A DNA stretch of 34,001 bases from an uncultured Prevotellaceae bacterium (lineage in GTDB: Bacteria; Bacteroidota; Bacteroidia; Bacteroidales; Muribaculaceae): positions 1 through 34,001 of the forward strand of contig ONKD01000037.1 of assembly GCA_900318345.1 (NCBI GenBank). Direction: 5' to 3'. This document shows positions 17,701-24,350 of this stretch, one piece after another. Every line of letters begins with the position of its first letter. Position 1 is the first letter of the stretch. The notes under the pieces were generated by a model, which was given only the letters and a program-made list of their open reading frames with translations, ran no database searches and was not told the origin of the DNA. The position numbers were made by a program, and so were the translations under genes.

Positions 17701-18168
17701 TACAAGCCTTACTACGTGGTAGTGAGCAACGATGAAGTGTCGCTCGACAGCAACGGCGAAGTCACCGTCACACTCCAGCCCACCGACATTGACGAGTGGG
17801 CAGACCTCGGTTACATCTTCTCGGGTACAACAGTCACTATTCCTAACAGCACATTGCGCACCATGGGCGCTTATATCCTGCAAAGTGACAATATGTGGCA
17901 CAGAGTGCCTGCCGACAAGGAACTTGAGAATGTGTATGTTGGACCATTCCGCTCTTACTTCCACTCGACAACAAGCAATGCTGCAGCGGTACAACGACTG
18001 TTGTCACAGTTTATCAACAATGGCTCAGAAACCACCGATGTTGTGGTCATCAAGACTGTCGATAATAATGGAGACGAGCATTATTATGATTTGAATGGCC
18101 GCGTGCTGCCTGGCAAGCCCAACAGCGGCATCTACATCCATCAGGGTAAGAAGTATGTTGGACATTAA
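14758..18168 (+). CDS. giant exported LRR/GLUG protein with sorting-like tail, 1136 aa
   Basis: I choose ATG 14758 because it begins a clean signal peptide (MKKFISLFLSMLLPMAVMA); the earlier in-frame ATG at 14725 overlaps the hydrolase gene and only adds a polar leader. Domains in order: BspA-type LRRs at about 82-128, a GLUG-like region at about 295-430 (AGLFGYADNAYIHNLYL, GGIVGHMQNGKVEDC), more LRRs at about 620-830 (TTIGNSAFEDCDSLREV) and an unassigned beta-rich region. The tail YYDLNGRVLPGKPNSGIYI resembles a type IX secretion sorting signal. GLUG and LRR repeats occur in adhesins, so binding to a surface or polymer is inferred. It shares the operon with the two hydrolases. Confidence 0.85.
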   Translation: MKKFISLFLSMLLPMAVMAAYIEEGTIDITVGGSTRTVPVQIDYLNHSVILGNGRNACIPHYLEGTVFIPGTHRVQGYDFAVNVGTYAFRMCSGITQVTIGEGSTSIGDCAFVGCSKLEKVTLPASLSRVGRAAFAGLKSLKYMECKGSTAPTWSYNDVFYFYGSKRGTSRSGQNRTLYVPAQAIDSYNNTNYGDTIGWKDAFARIYERTSDAVAISSKAELKTFCEKVNNGTTFEYYDGATSFELTADIEWDFDTDGQWIPIGTTAHPFDGCFDGNGHKITGLKMNATTYCAGLFGYADNAYIHNLYLENPCVFGTDYTGAVLGYCNNYTRVSDVLVTSNAGNGDFTVRATGSAGGIVGFVKNGVIEHCYFEGRVWSHQGWAGGIVGHMQNGKVEDCAAGSYVANLQNSDNWRLGGIVGGTYGSYTPGQVNVTINRCLAWSNFIIEGNYSPGEKMSYSGWILGYANVPTEITNCAYYVDPDKRSYEIYGGSTENINVYCDNNAINGDNATYTTFNSLMERNTEPYLGNENWYYFTEGFDNYPVPSNLKDLYLANMVYDIDDKGIIYLPVHDENNQIVAYKVKGYDSNVPLDTWDGELTILEIPLTHKDKPVTEILPKAFAGQTGLDILQIGHSEINYDSNVTAIGDSACMASTLKYILMYCPNLTTIGNSAFEDCDSLREVRLPNSVTTVHKRAFRGCDELFRFYIGSGFKDHDDNFIAYCPNLDGLYLERVGNTSPNSNGYLVVNNMLLHNVGNYRSYVVACAPGASGDVVLPVEYLTNSEVNIFGSSFASCDKVTSVTIPANKKYSMGKGVFDGCHNMRYIDMRGAQRFEKENGQPLPWNVERNDPQDSFYGLSERTIIWTDATTTCEESEVNVVAGNHANSLLLTDGWDFVAKAEFTTGSASLNRVLGAKLVRDEYEENGEIITNTYYEHTGYSVYLPYPLTLTGDNVKVYEPLEILTEDNNTIVSFSEVEGGEMEAYKPYYVVVSNDEVSLDSNGEVTVTLQPTDIDEWADLGYIFSGTTVTIPNSTLRTMGAYILQSDNMWHRVPADKELENVYVGPFRSYFHSTTSNAAAVQRLLSQFINNGSETTDVVVIKTVDNNGDEHYYDLNGRVLPGKPNSGIYIHQGKKYVGH

Positions 18169-18181
18169 AAACATCAATGTT

Positions 18182-18736
18182 ATGAAGAGATTATTTTTAT
18201 CAATGATTATAGCGTTTGCCACATGGGTCGTAGGACTGGCACAGGAAACATACGCAGTGGAAATTCTGCCGACCATGAATGGTTATGTTATGAGCGACAA
18301 AGCAACTGCAGCACAGGGTGAAACTGTCACGCTGACACTTGGCCATGCTCCTTCCTATACCCTGGAACAGCTCTTGGTCGAGAGTGAACTCATCGGCGGT
18401 GGAATGTCTGGTGACGATCCATGGGAACCGGCATGGGCTCCTGCCATCATCATGGTTCCTACTACCAAGGTCAGTGAGAACATTTACACCTTTGTCATGC
18501 CAGCCAGCAAAGTGAAGGTAACGGCAACCTTTGTTCTCATGCCAGAGTTACGGGGCGACGTGAACAAAGATGGCCAGGTGAATATCAGCGACGTGACCGC
18601 ATTGATCGACTACCTGCTCAGCGGTAATCCATCAGGCGTTAGTCTGACAGCCGCCGACTGCAACCAGGACAGCAGCGTCAACATCAGCGACGTCACCTCC
18701 CTGATCGACTACCTGCTCACCGGCACTTGGAATTAA
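18182..18736 (+). CDS. small exported protein with InlB-type repeat and dockerin-like tail, 184 aa
   Basis: ATG 18182 starts a good signal peptide (MKRLFLSMIIAFATWVVGLA); upstream in-frame starts fall inside the preceding gene and give no signal sequence. Residues about 25-120 resemble the InlB B-repeat-like domain of bacterial surface proteins (DKATAAQGETVTLTLGHAPS, closing with TFVMPASKVKVTATF). The C-terminus is a complete two-repeat dockerin-like domain (GDVNKDGQVNISDVTALIDY and CNQDSSVNISDVTSLIDY) that ends LIDYLLTGTWN, almost the same tail as the LRR gene at 4346. It is 13 bases downstream of the giant LRR gene and probably last in the operon, followed by a terminator. The lack of an enzyme domain suggests an anchoring or adaptor role, which is inference. 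Confidence 0.85.
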   Translation: MKRLFLSMIIAFATWVVGLAQETYAVEILPTMNGYVMSDKATAAQGETVTLTLGHAPSYTLEQLLVESELIGGGMSGDDPWEPAWAPAIIMVPTTKVSENIYTFVMPASKVKVTATFVLMPELRGDVNKDGQVNISDVTALIDYLLSGNPSGVSLTAADCNQDSSVNISDVTSLIDYLLTGTWN

Positions 18737-18759
18737 GTTATCAAACAAAATCAAGTTAT

Positions 18760-18791
18760 ATCCCTCATGCTCTCCCGGGTGTGAGGGATTT
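18760..18791 (+). terminator. terminator of the secreted-protein operon
   Basis: ATCCCTCA (18760-18767) pairs with TGAGGGAT (18782-18789). It is the counterpart of the hairpin at 5962, with a shorter T-run. Confidence 0.65.
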
Positions 18792-18803
18792 AGCACCAAT
18801 AGG

Positions 18804-19109
18804 GCTGACGGTAGTTGCGGCAATCATACCTGAAGGGCGACTTGCGCCGTCGCTTTACAGGACGAAGACTGAACATGAACAGCTTGAACATTTGAACACG
18901 TGAACAAGATCGGGGGATAGTCAAAATTTGTGCGTTTTTCTCATTCTACTATATTATAATACCCCTCAAAACCAGATAATAATGCACAAAAAATGTGCGT
19001 TTTTCTCATTCTACTATAATAGTAGTAGTTATATCAAATAACTACTCATGCTTTTGAGATGAAAAATGAAACCCGACAGGACACCTTTTGATGGGTGTCC
19101 TGCCGGTAA
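18804..19109. repeat. intergenic direct repeat, copy 2
   Basis: This matches 6040-6285 (details there). Here a 25-base unit is present twice, at 18929-18953 and 18994-19018, separated by 40 unrelated bases, so this copy is about 60 bases longer. It ends with the same GC-rich hairpin. The two copies are in the same orientation and about 12.8 kb apart. Confidence 0.85.
19073..19106 (-). terminator. terminator hairpin in repeat copy 2
   Basis: CCGACAGGACACC (19073-19085) pairs with GGTGTCCTGCCGG (19094-19106) with one mismatch. It lies 30 bases beyond the stop of the minus-strand replication-protein gene and is followed by T-rich sequence in that direction. Confidence 0.6.
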
Positions 19110-19135
19110 AATATAATGAGTAAAAATTCAGAAAA

Positions 19136-20866
19136 TCAACGTCTGCATGCTTCTCTCCACTTGGCCTCATACTCAGCATATAGAGGATCGCTTTCCCATG
19201 AGTTCCACCATGAGCTATTAAACGACGGCACAGTAAGATTGATCGGGCCTAAGTTGAGGATGCTGCTCTCGGGTGATGGGGACGTTGACGAGGTGGGTAT
19301 GGATGGCATGGCGTATTCCTTACCCCAGTTACGTATCGTCCCAACTGATACATCCAAGCCATACTGTAACATTTTCTCACGATTCTTGGCCGCTGACAGG
19401 TTCGGATCATAATACAGCATGAACGTGGCCTTCTTGTCTGCTTTGTCCTGTTTCTTGGCTTGACGCTTCTGAACATACGTCTGCCCCTTCCCCGGATTTG
19501 TCTCGATGTACCTTTCACTGCAATATCGATACAGTGTGGCCGGGGATATACCAAGCACAGCGGCATTTTCCTGAACCGATTTTGTCCTGTCATAGCTATT
19601 GTCAAGTTCAGCATAATGGATTCTCTTAGTGACGTAGTTAATGAATGCCTGTGACTTCGGTGCGTTGGGGTGCATGATGAACTTTGGCCTGTGATTCTTC
19701 CAGTAATTGATCTCATACTGGCAATAATCCCTCAGCTCGTCATAGGTCATCGTCATCGCCCGCCTGGTTCTTCGCGTGAGAGTGTCCAATGTAATAATAT
19801 GGTCGCTGTTGTCGATGAACCGATGAAAGTCCAAATACATATTGAACAGGAGTGTGTTAGCATCGACGTATGGGTTGATCAGTCTCCTCAGGCAGGCATG
19901 CTTAAAGAGTGTACGCCGCCTATGGTTGCCGTCGGGGATCGTCTCTCGGTGCCACCATAGCTGAAGGTAACTCTCGTCGGTCAGCTGGTAAAGCCCATCT
20001 ATCCAGTCGGCGCGCTCAGTCCTATAGAAATGCGTAAACTGCCTCGAATAGCGGTGCATGAACTGACCATATTTCAGCCTTTCCATATCACGCAGCAGAT
20101 TTTTGTCAAATACCACTGTCGGTTGCGCTGGGTTTGGACTAGAGGGTGCTTGCTGTGGCTCGACGTCGGGCAGGCTCTCGGGAAAGTCCAGCCGTGAGTA
20201 GATGTTATAGGTGACGTAAAACTCGCCGTTGCAGCTACCGTTAAAATACTGGCTAACCCTGGTGCCACAATCATCAGCCATGGGTTCCTCGGTATCCCTT
20301 ACGATGTTGTTAGTGATGTATCTGGATATGATGTTCAGTTCATCTTTGTTCAGCACCCGATTGAACACGTACACCAACCTGAATCGCCTGGAAGTGACGC
20401 GATCCTTCTCTAGACCGTCGCTGTAGGACATATACGTGCAGGTGGGCTTCAGCGTCAGGCAGGCGAGGTACTCGGGGATCGTCTTGAAGCGTGTGAGGTC
20501 GATATCAATGAAGACCGTTTGGGCCCCTCTAAAAAACTCGTCACGCTTAAAATCCAACTTCATGCAGCCCTTGTTGTTGCCTACTCGGTAAACGGGATAT
20601 GACTCGAAACGCTTGCCGCTGCTTGTCGTGATCCAATACTTTTTGCCAGGATCGAAGGCGAACAGGTTGCAGAAGGCGTGTCCGGTGGTGGCATGCTGTA
20701 TGAACTGGTCAACGGTAAGGCTCTTCTCCCTAAACGCCATTTTCACCTTGCCGACGGCCTTAGCCCCGGCCAGACTCAAGCAGGCCGAGGCTTCACCTTT
20801 GTTAGCATAATTGTCGCGGCTAACATTAACACTGAATACAAAATTCTTATCTGTGTACATAATCAA
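19136..20866 (-). CDS. putative AEP-like primase/replication protein with C-terminal HTHs, 576 aa
   Basis: Residues about 115-170 contain VFIDIDLTRF (acidic pair D121, D123) and, forty residues later, RRFRLVYVFNRVL. This spacing and pattern resemble archaeo-eukaryotic primase-type replication proteins of plasmids and mobile elements, where the acidic pair binds metal. The middle (about 250-430) is basic and helical. The C-terminal part has two helix-turn-helix-like segments (ENAAVLGISPATLYRYCSER; LDVSVGTIRNWGKEY), plausible for origin recognition. It is last in a minus-strand operon after a GIY-YIG endonuclease gene (10-base gap). Role in replication of an integrated element is inferred; the AEP assignment is by motif and not secure. 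Confidence 0.5.
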   Translation of the reverse strand: MIMYTDKNFVFSVNVSRDNYANKGEASACLSLAGAKAVGKVKMAFREKSLTVDQFIQHATTGHAFCNLFAFDPGKKYWITTSSGKRFESYPVYRVGNNKGCMKLDFKRDEFFRGAQTVFIDIDLTRFKTIPEYLACLTLKPTCTYMSYSDGLEKDRVTSRRFRLVYVFNRVLNKDELNIISRYITNNIVRDTEEPMADDCGTRVSQYFNGSCNGEFYVTYNIYSRLDFPESLPDVEPQQAPSSPNPAQPTVVFDKNLLRDMERLKYGQFMHRYSRQFTHFYRTERADWIDGLYQLTDESYLQLWWHRETIPDGNHRRRTLFKHACLRRLINPYVDANTLLFNMYLDFHRFIDNSDHIITLDTLTRRTRRAMTMTYDELRDYCQYEINYWKNHRPKFIMHPNAPKSQAFINYVTKRIHYAELDNSYDRTKSVQENAAVLGISPATLYRYCSERYIETNPGKGQTYVQKRQAKKQDKADKKATFMLYYDPNLSAAKNREKMLQYGLDVSVGTIRNWGKEYAMPSIPTSSTSPSPESSILNLGPINLTVPSFNSSWWNSWESDPLYAEYEAKWREACRR

Positions 20867-20876
20867 GTCGTTAATG

Positions 20877-21404
20877 TTATGCTGCCGCTCTCAAGGCCTG
20901 CTGTTTCTGAAGTTGTTCCTGAGCCTTTTTCTTTCTTTTTCTCCAGGATCTCTTCATGCCTTTAGAGATGTTCTTCCTATGGGCCTCTTTTTTCTTGACG
21001 CCGCTCAATGCCTGGGATATTTTCCGCCGGGACTCCTCCGTGTGGTGCAGACCCTTCATGCCACGGCCGTATGACGTATTAAACCCATTCTCCACGGCAT
21101 CGAACTTCTTGATCATCTCAGTCTCCAGCTCATCAAGTTTCTTATTCCGTGTGGACTTCTTCATGTATGTCCGGCTCACGAGTACCTCACGGTCCCAGTC
21201 CTCGGGAGGATATTCCTTCTTCGCTCTGTTTATTTTAGGGCCACCATAGCATGAATTTTGGTTGTCCCAATCGCCTCGACGTTTCTTTGTGTTGCCTGTC
21301 TGCCCGATATAGCATTTTCCGGCATCACCGTTGGCTATTGATTTTTCTGTCGCTTTTAAGGTGTACTTATAGACCTCACCATAGTAAATTCCCTTCTTTT
21401 TCAT
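20877..21404 (-). CDS. GIY-YIG endonuclease with NUMOD3-like DNA-binding region, 175 aa
   Basis: The N-terminus carries a GIY-YIG nuclease core: GIYYGEVYKYTLKAT as the GIY element, CYIGQTGNTKKRRGDW as the YIG helix with its arginines, and a glutamate in LDELETEMIKKF. After it, GMKGLHHTEESRRKISQALS and the following KKEAHRKNISKGMKRSW are NUMOD3-like motifs that bind DNA in homing endonucleases; the end is very basic. This is the layout of free-standing Seg-type homing endonucleases. ATG 21404 lies inside the end of the upstream small ORF (29-base overlap), implying translational coupling. It sits in an operon with a putative replication protein, so it may help an element spread or exclude competitors. 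Confidence 0.8.
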   Translation of the reverse strand: MKKKGIYYGEVYKYTLKATEKSIANGDAGKCYIGQTGNTKKRRGDWDNQNSCYGGPKINRAKKEYPPEDWDREVLVSRTYMKKSTRNKKLDELETEMIKKFDAVENGFNTSYGRGMKGLHHTEESRRKISQALSGVKKKEAHRKNISKGMKRSWRKRKKKAQEQLQKQQALRAAA

Positions 21405-21567
21405 AAGATTGCTTCTGATTTAAGTGGTTAATCGTCAGGCTGCTGTCATTGACGAACAGCAACTCTCCTCTTCTCATCGACGAGTTGTAAGCACCAAGCC
21501 CGCCGAGTCTGTTTTTGGCGTCCTTGCGGTTACTGTACAAGTCGCCATTCTTTAGATTTTTAATCAT
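21376..21567 (-). CDS. small protein, 63 aa, possible DNA-binding module
   Basis: The frame starts one base after the stop of the upstream gene and overlaps the GIY-YIG start by 29 bases, a tight operon arrangement that supports a real gene. The sequence NGDLYSNRKDAKNRLGG, then AYNSSMRRGELLFV, is reminiscent of the short helix-turn-helix modules that accompany homing endonucleases, though this is a weak resemblance. No membrane segment. It might help target the downstream nuclease. Confidence 0.5.
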   Translation of the reverse strand: MIKNLKNGDLYSNRKDAKNRLGGLGAYNSSMRRGELLFVNDSSLTINHLNQKQSYEKEGNLLW

Positions 21568-21568
21568 C

Positions 21569-21913
21569 TCATTTAGTCTTTTGAGAGTTAATCGTGAGTG
21601 TTACGCCCATCTTGTTGAGCCTACTCACTAACCCGCGGTAAGCGTCGATGCGCCTTCTCTTTCGCGGGATAATCTGTAACAGGTCCTGCAGGGTAATCTC
21701 GATGCAGCGACCATTATCAAGAGGATGGCCATCGTTAAGTGCATCCTCGAGCCTGTGTATATCGTCAGCATAGGGATCACCACCCTTCACCGACGGCGCG
21801 CTAGTAATACTCTTTTCCTTTTGAGCCTCAGGAATGGCTGCGCGCACATCCATCGTCGGCCCATGCCATGTCTCCGCCATTGACGAGAACATAGCCTGTA
21901 ACAACTGTATCAT
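21569..21913 (-). CDS. hypothetical protein, 114 aa
   Basis: First gene of the minus-strand operon. It is hydrophilic and has no recognised domain. The C-terminal part (about residues 68-114, CIEITLQDLLQIIPRKRRR then YRGLVSRLNKMGVTLTI) is basic and helical and ends in NSQKTK. The same pattern is common in small mobile-element genes. The next ORF begins one base beyond its stop. No clear TAnnTTTG promoter was found upstream on this strand. Function unknown. Confidence 0.6.
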   Translation of the reverse strand: MIQLLQAMFSSMAETWHGPTMDVRAAIPEAQKEKSITSAPSVKGGDPYADDIHRLEDALNDGHPLDNGRCIEITLQDLLQIIPRKRRRIDAYRGLVSRLNKMGVTLTINSQKTK

Positions 21914-22062
21914 TACTGTTATTTAACTTAGAATTAATTATCAAGCATTTACGCTTTATTCAGGGATAAGGCTTGGAATGGAAATGGCGCGCGTTTTTCA
22001 CGTTTCAAGCTGTCTTTCTAATAATTTTGAATAATTCAAGCTATTGATATTGATATTTTTAG

Positions 22063-22070
22063 TATATTTG
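22063..22070 (+). promoter_or_regulatory. -7 element upstream of structured RNA
   Basis: TATATTTG fits TAnnTTTG. A TTG at 22044-22046 gives a 16-base spacer, a little short. Transcription would start near 22077. Confidence 0.55.
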
Positions 22071-22076
22071 CGGTTG

Positions 22077-22204
22077 CTATTCTGTCCTTGCACACTGATG
22101 GCTCCCAGCGCATGACCAATAAGATGACAATATAACAAACTCCTTTGTGGTTTAGTATAGGCTTTGGTCGGCCTGCAGGGAACCGCACTGGAGTTTGTTT
22201 TTAT
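22077..22204 (+). ncRNA. candidate structured small RNA or attenuated leader
   Basis: Between the TATATTTG element and the methyltransferase remnant is a nested hairpin ending in a T-run: AACAAACTCC (22134-22143) with GGAGTTTGTT (22190-22199), TGTGGTT (22146-22152) with AACCGCA (22181-22187), and AGGC (22159-22162) with GCCT (22171-22174), then TTTTTAT. This is a strong intrinsic terminator at the end of a transcript of about 130 bases. It may be an independent small RNA or an attenuated leader. It is not recognisable as 6S, SRP RNA or a known riboswitch. Ends are estimates. Confidence 0.45.
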
Positions 22205-22213
22205 ATGATTTAC

Positions 22214-22545
22214 ATGACCGAGAAAATGAACGTTGAGAAGAGAAAACAGCTGATAGAGCGCATCAAGACACTGGAAGGGCCCACTACCGGAGAGGAGCGA
22301 AGCAATCTGCTCGGCCTGCGGCGCACCAGTTACGGCCTTGAGTGGGAAGACAGGCCCGAGGAGGCAGAAGAGCATCGGCGCGAGGCGATGCCCGTGCTGA
22401 ACGAGGACAAGAACTGGACGATAAACAGGAACTTCCTGCCCTATGGCGTCCAGAGCGGCGACATGCAAATCATCGAGCAGGCGTGGGCAACCACATTAGC
22501 TACGTCAAGAGCGGTGACACCCCCAACGAGAACAAACAATACTAA
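22214..22545 (+). pseudogene. internally deleted, frameshifted type III DNA methyltransferase (mod) remnant
   Basis: From ATG 22214 the frame encodes MTEKMNVEKRKQLIERIK, LEWEDRPEEAEEHRRE and LNEDKNWTINRN. This matches the N-terminus typical of type III restriction-modification Mod proteins, which normally continues into the EGDNL and DPPYN catalytic motifs. Here those are absent: the frame jumps to LPYGVQSGDMQIIEQAW, and after a one-base shift (around 22485) another frame supplies GNHISYVKSGDTPNENKQY and a stop at 22545. So several hundred internal codons are missing and the gene cannot make an active enzyme. The origin of the 3' part is not certain. No res gene is nearby. In-frame starts before 22214 lie in the terminator hairpin. 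Confidence 0.65.
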
Positions 22546-22557
22546 AACCTCTCACCC

Positions 22558-24186
22558 ATGCGAGCCGAGGCAATACTGCGCTTAGCCACAGCAATGTGGC
22601 TGTGCCTGTGTTGTTTCATGGCTCATGCCGGTGAACGCTATCGTGTGGACTCGCTGCTCAGGGTACTTGATGCCGTCATCGACAGCAGCGCCTACTATGA
22701 CGCACGTCTTCACCAGGATTTGGTAAGTTACCGGACCGCCAATGACAACACCGAGGATGACGAGACACGTTTCGCCCTGGCACATACCCTGTTCAAGACC
22801 TACCGTAAGATCAGACTCGATTCTGCCCTTTATTTCGCTCGCCAGCGGGTGCAGCATGCCCAGCGGCTTGGCATTCCCGACTCACTGCTGGCGGCGCGTC
22901 TCGACGAAGCCGACGCGCTGAAGTGTCTGGGCAGGCTCAATGACGCATTGGCCGTGCTCGACGCCATGCCCCACAACGAGTATATCAGCGACAACGCACA
23001 TTACTACTCCCTGTACCTCAGCATCCTGTTATCCCTCTCACAGATGACAACCGATGATGCTGAAGTTGCCCATTACAAAACCTTGCTATCACACTACCGG
23101 GATACCATCAATCTCGTGAATAGACTGGACACCTTGACGGTGTGTGTCAATACCTGCGCCCTCAACAAGAGCCATGGCCGCTTCAAGGAGGCTCTGGATG
23201 GACTGCTGCAATTCGGTAGCATGCACGACGCATTGATCAGCAATTCTGCCATCTATTGGTATGAGTTGGCCGACACCTACCGCTATATGGGAGACACCGA
23301 GAGCGCCAAGTATTGCTACACCATGTCGGCTATCATCGACAAGCGCAACAGCAGCAAGACCTACACCTCATTGCAGTCCCTGGCATGGTTACTGTACCAA
23401 GAGGGAGACACCGAGCGGGCTTACCGTTACATCACCTGCTCGCTCAATGATGTCATGTCCAGCAATGCACGCAACAGGCTGGCATTAGTAGGGGAATACC
23501 TGCCCATCATCACCGATGCCTATGCCCGGCATCAGCACAACCTTGCCATGCGCCGCAACATCCTCATCGGCATCGGCGCGCTGGCTCTCGCCATCCTTGC
23601 AGGATTGCTCTCGGTCATCTACAGGAGCAACAAGAGGATGAAGGCGATGCAAGCCCAATTGACCGAAAGCAACAACAGCCTGCAGCAGCTCAACCGCCAA
23701 TTGAGGGAGCAGGGTGATGCGCTGGTGGAGAGCAACCGCATCAAGGAGGAATACATCGGTCAACTGTTCAACCTGTGTTCACAATACATCAGCGAAACCG
23801 AGAACAACCGCACAAAGATACTGGGACGCATCAAGATGGGCAAAATCAAAGAACTGCAGGATCAACTGGATTCCTCAACCATGGCTCAAGACCTGAGCAG
23901 GCTGTTTGACAATTTTGACGCTATCTTCCTGGAACTGTTTCCCGATTTCATCGAGCGGTTCAATGCCCTGTTGCGACCGGATGAGCAAATTGAAATCAAG
24001 GGAAAACACTTGCTGACACCCGAATTGCGCATCTATGCCCTCATTCGGCTAGGCATCAACGACAGCACCAAGATTGCAAGCTTTCTACACTATTCGCCCC
24101 AGACTGTTTATAATTACCGCATGAGGGTGCGCAACCGCTCCGATATCCCCAAGGACCAGTTCATCGCCCAAATCCAGAGCCTATAA
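22558..24186 (+). CDS. TPR membrane regulator with C-terminal DUF6377, 542 aa
   Basis: N-terminal signal segment (MWLCLCCFMAHA by residue 24), then a periplasmic helical repeat region with TPR character to about residue 335 (YWYELADTYRYMGDTESAKY), one transmembrane helix at about 339-358 (IGALALAILAGLLSVIY), a coiled coil, and a C-terminal cytoplasmic domain matching my recall of DUF6377 (EEYIGQLFNLCSQYISETEN; LTPELRIYALIRLGINDSTK). The final part resembles a LuxR-like HTH (KIASFLHYSPQTVYNYRMRV). Such Bacteroidota proteins are thought to be one-component membrane regulators that sense through the TPR part; the target is unknown. It is convergent with the phosphatase gene, with a large palindrome between. 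Confidence 0.8.
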   Translation: MRAEAILRLATAMWLCLCCFMAHAGERYRVDSLLRVLDAVIDSSAYYDARLHQDLVSYRTANDNTEDDETRFALAHTLFKTYRKIRLDSALYFARQRVQHAQRLGIPDSLLAARLDEADALKCLGRLNDALAVLDAMPHNEYISDNAHYYSLYLSILLSLSQMTTDDAEVAHYKTLLSHYRDTINLVNRLDTLTVCVNTCALNKSHGRFKEALDGLLQFGSMHDALISNSAIYWYELADTYRYMGDTESAKYCYTMSAIIDKRNSSKTYTSLQSLAWLLYQEGDTERAYRYITCSLNDVMSSNARNRLALVGEYLPIITDAYARHQHNLAMRRNILIGIGALALAILAGLLSVIYRSNKRMKAMQAQLTESNNSLQQLNRQLREQGDALVESNRIKEEYIGQLFNLCSQYISETENNRTKILGRIKMGKIKELQDQLDSSTMAQDLSRLFDNFDAIFLELFPDFIERFNALLRPDEQIEIKGKHLLTPELRIYALIRLGINDSTKIASFLHYSPQTVYNYRMRVRNRSDIPKDQFIAQIQSL

Positions 24187-24207
24187 CACAGACAATACAG
24201 ATGACGA

Positions 24208-24309
24208 TGTGTCATAATTCTCAACTGGTAGCATTCATCGAGCTTCGCTCGAGAAATCAACTTTGCGGCCGTTAGGCCGATCAAAGTTTTAGGCAAGAAT
24301 TATGACACA
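24208..24309. other. three-way-junction palindrome between convergent genes
   Basis: A perfect 14-bp outer stem, TGTGTCATAATTCT (24208-24221) with AGAATTATGACACA (24296-24309), encloses two perfect hairpins. The first is TCGAG/CTCGA (24238-24242, 24248-24252). The second is AACTTTG/CAAAGTT (24259-24265, 24282-24288) with an inner CGGCC/GGCCG stem (24266-24270, 24275-24279). There is no strong T-run. It could act as a bidirectional terminator, mRNA 3'-end protector or a dispersed extragenic palindrome. Confidence 0.7.
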
Positions 24310-24350
24310 CCGCCATCTTTATAATCTCGACTTAGTGTCTTATCGAGAGG

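Noticed and set aside
17410-17994. 194-codon minus-strand frame in the giant LRR/GLUG gene
   Set aside because: Shadow; the plus-strand frame is continuous and domain-rich.
18095-18181. Upstream start for the InlB/dockerin protein
   Set aside because: Lies inside the previous gene; the signal peptide starts at 18182.
19136-20866. Assignment of the 576-aa protein as a transposase
   Set aside because: No DDE motif order or terminal inverted repeats were found; the D-x-D and RFRLVYVF pattern fits a replication protein better.
22077-22204. Assignment as 6S RNA or SRP RNA
   Set aside because: The 5' and 3' ends do not form the long 6S closing stem, and the conserved SRP loop sequence is absent.
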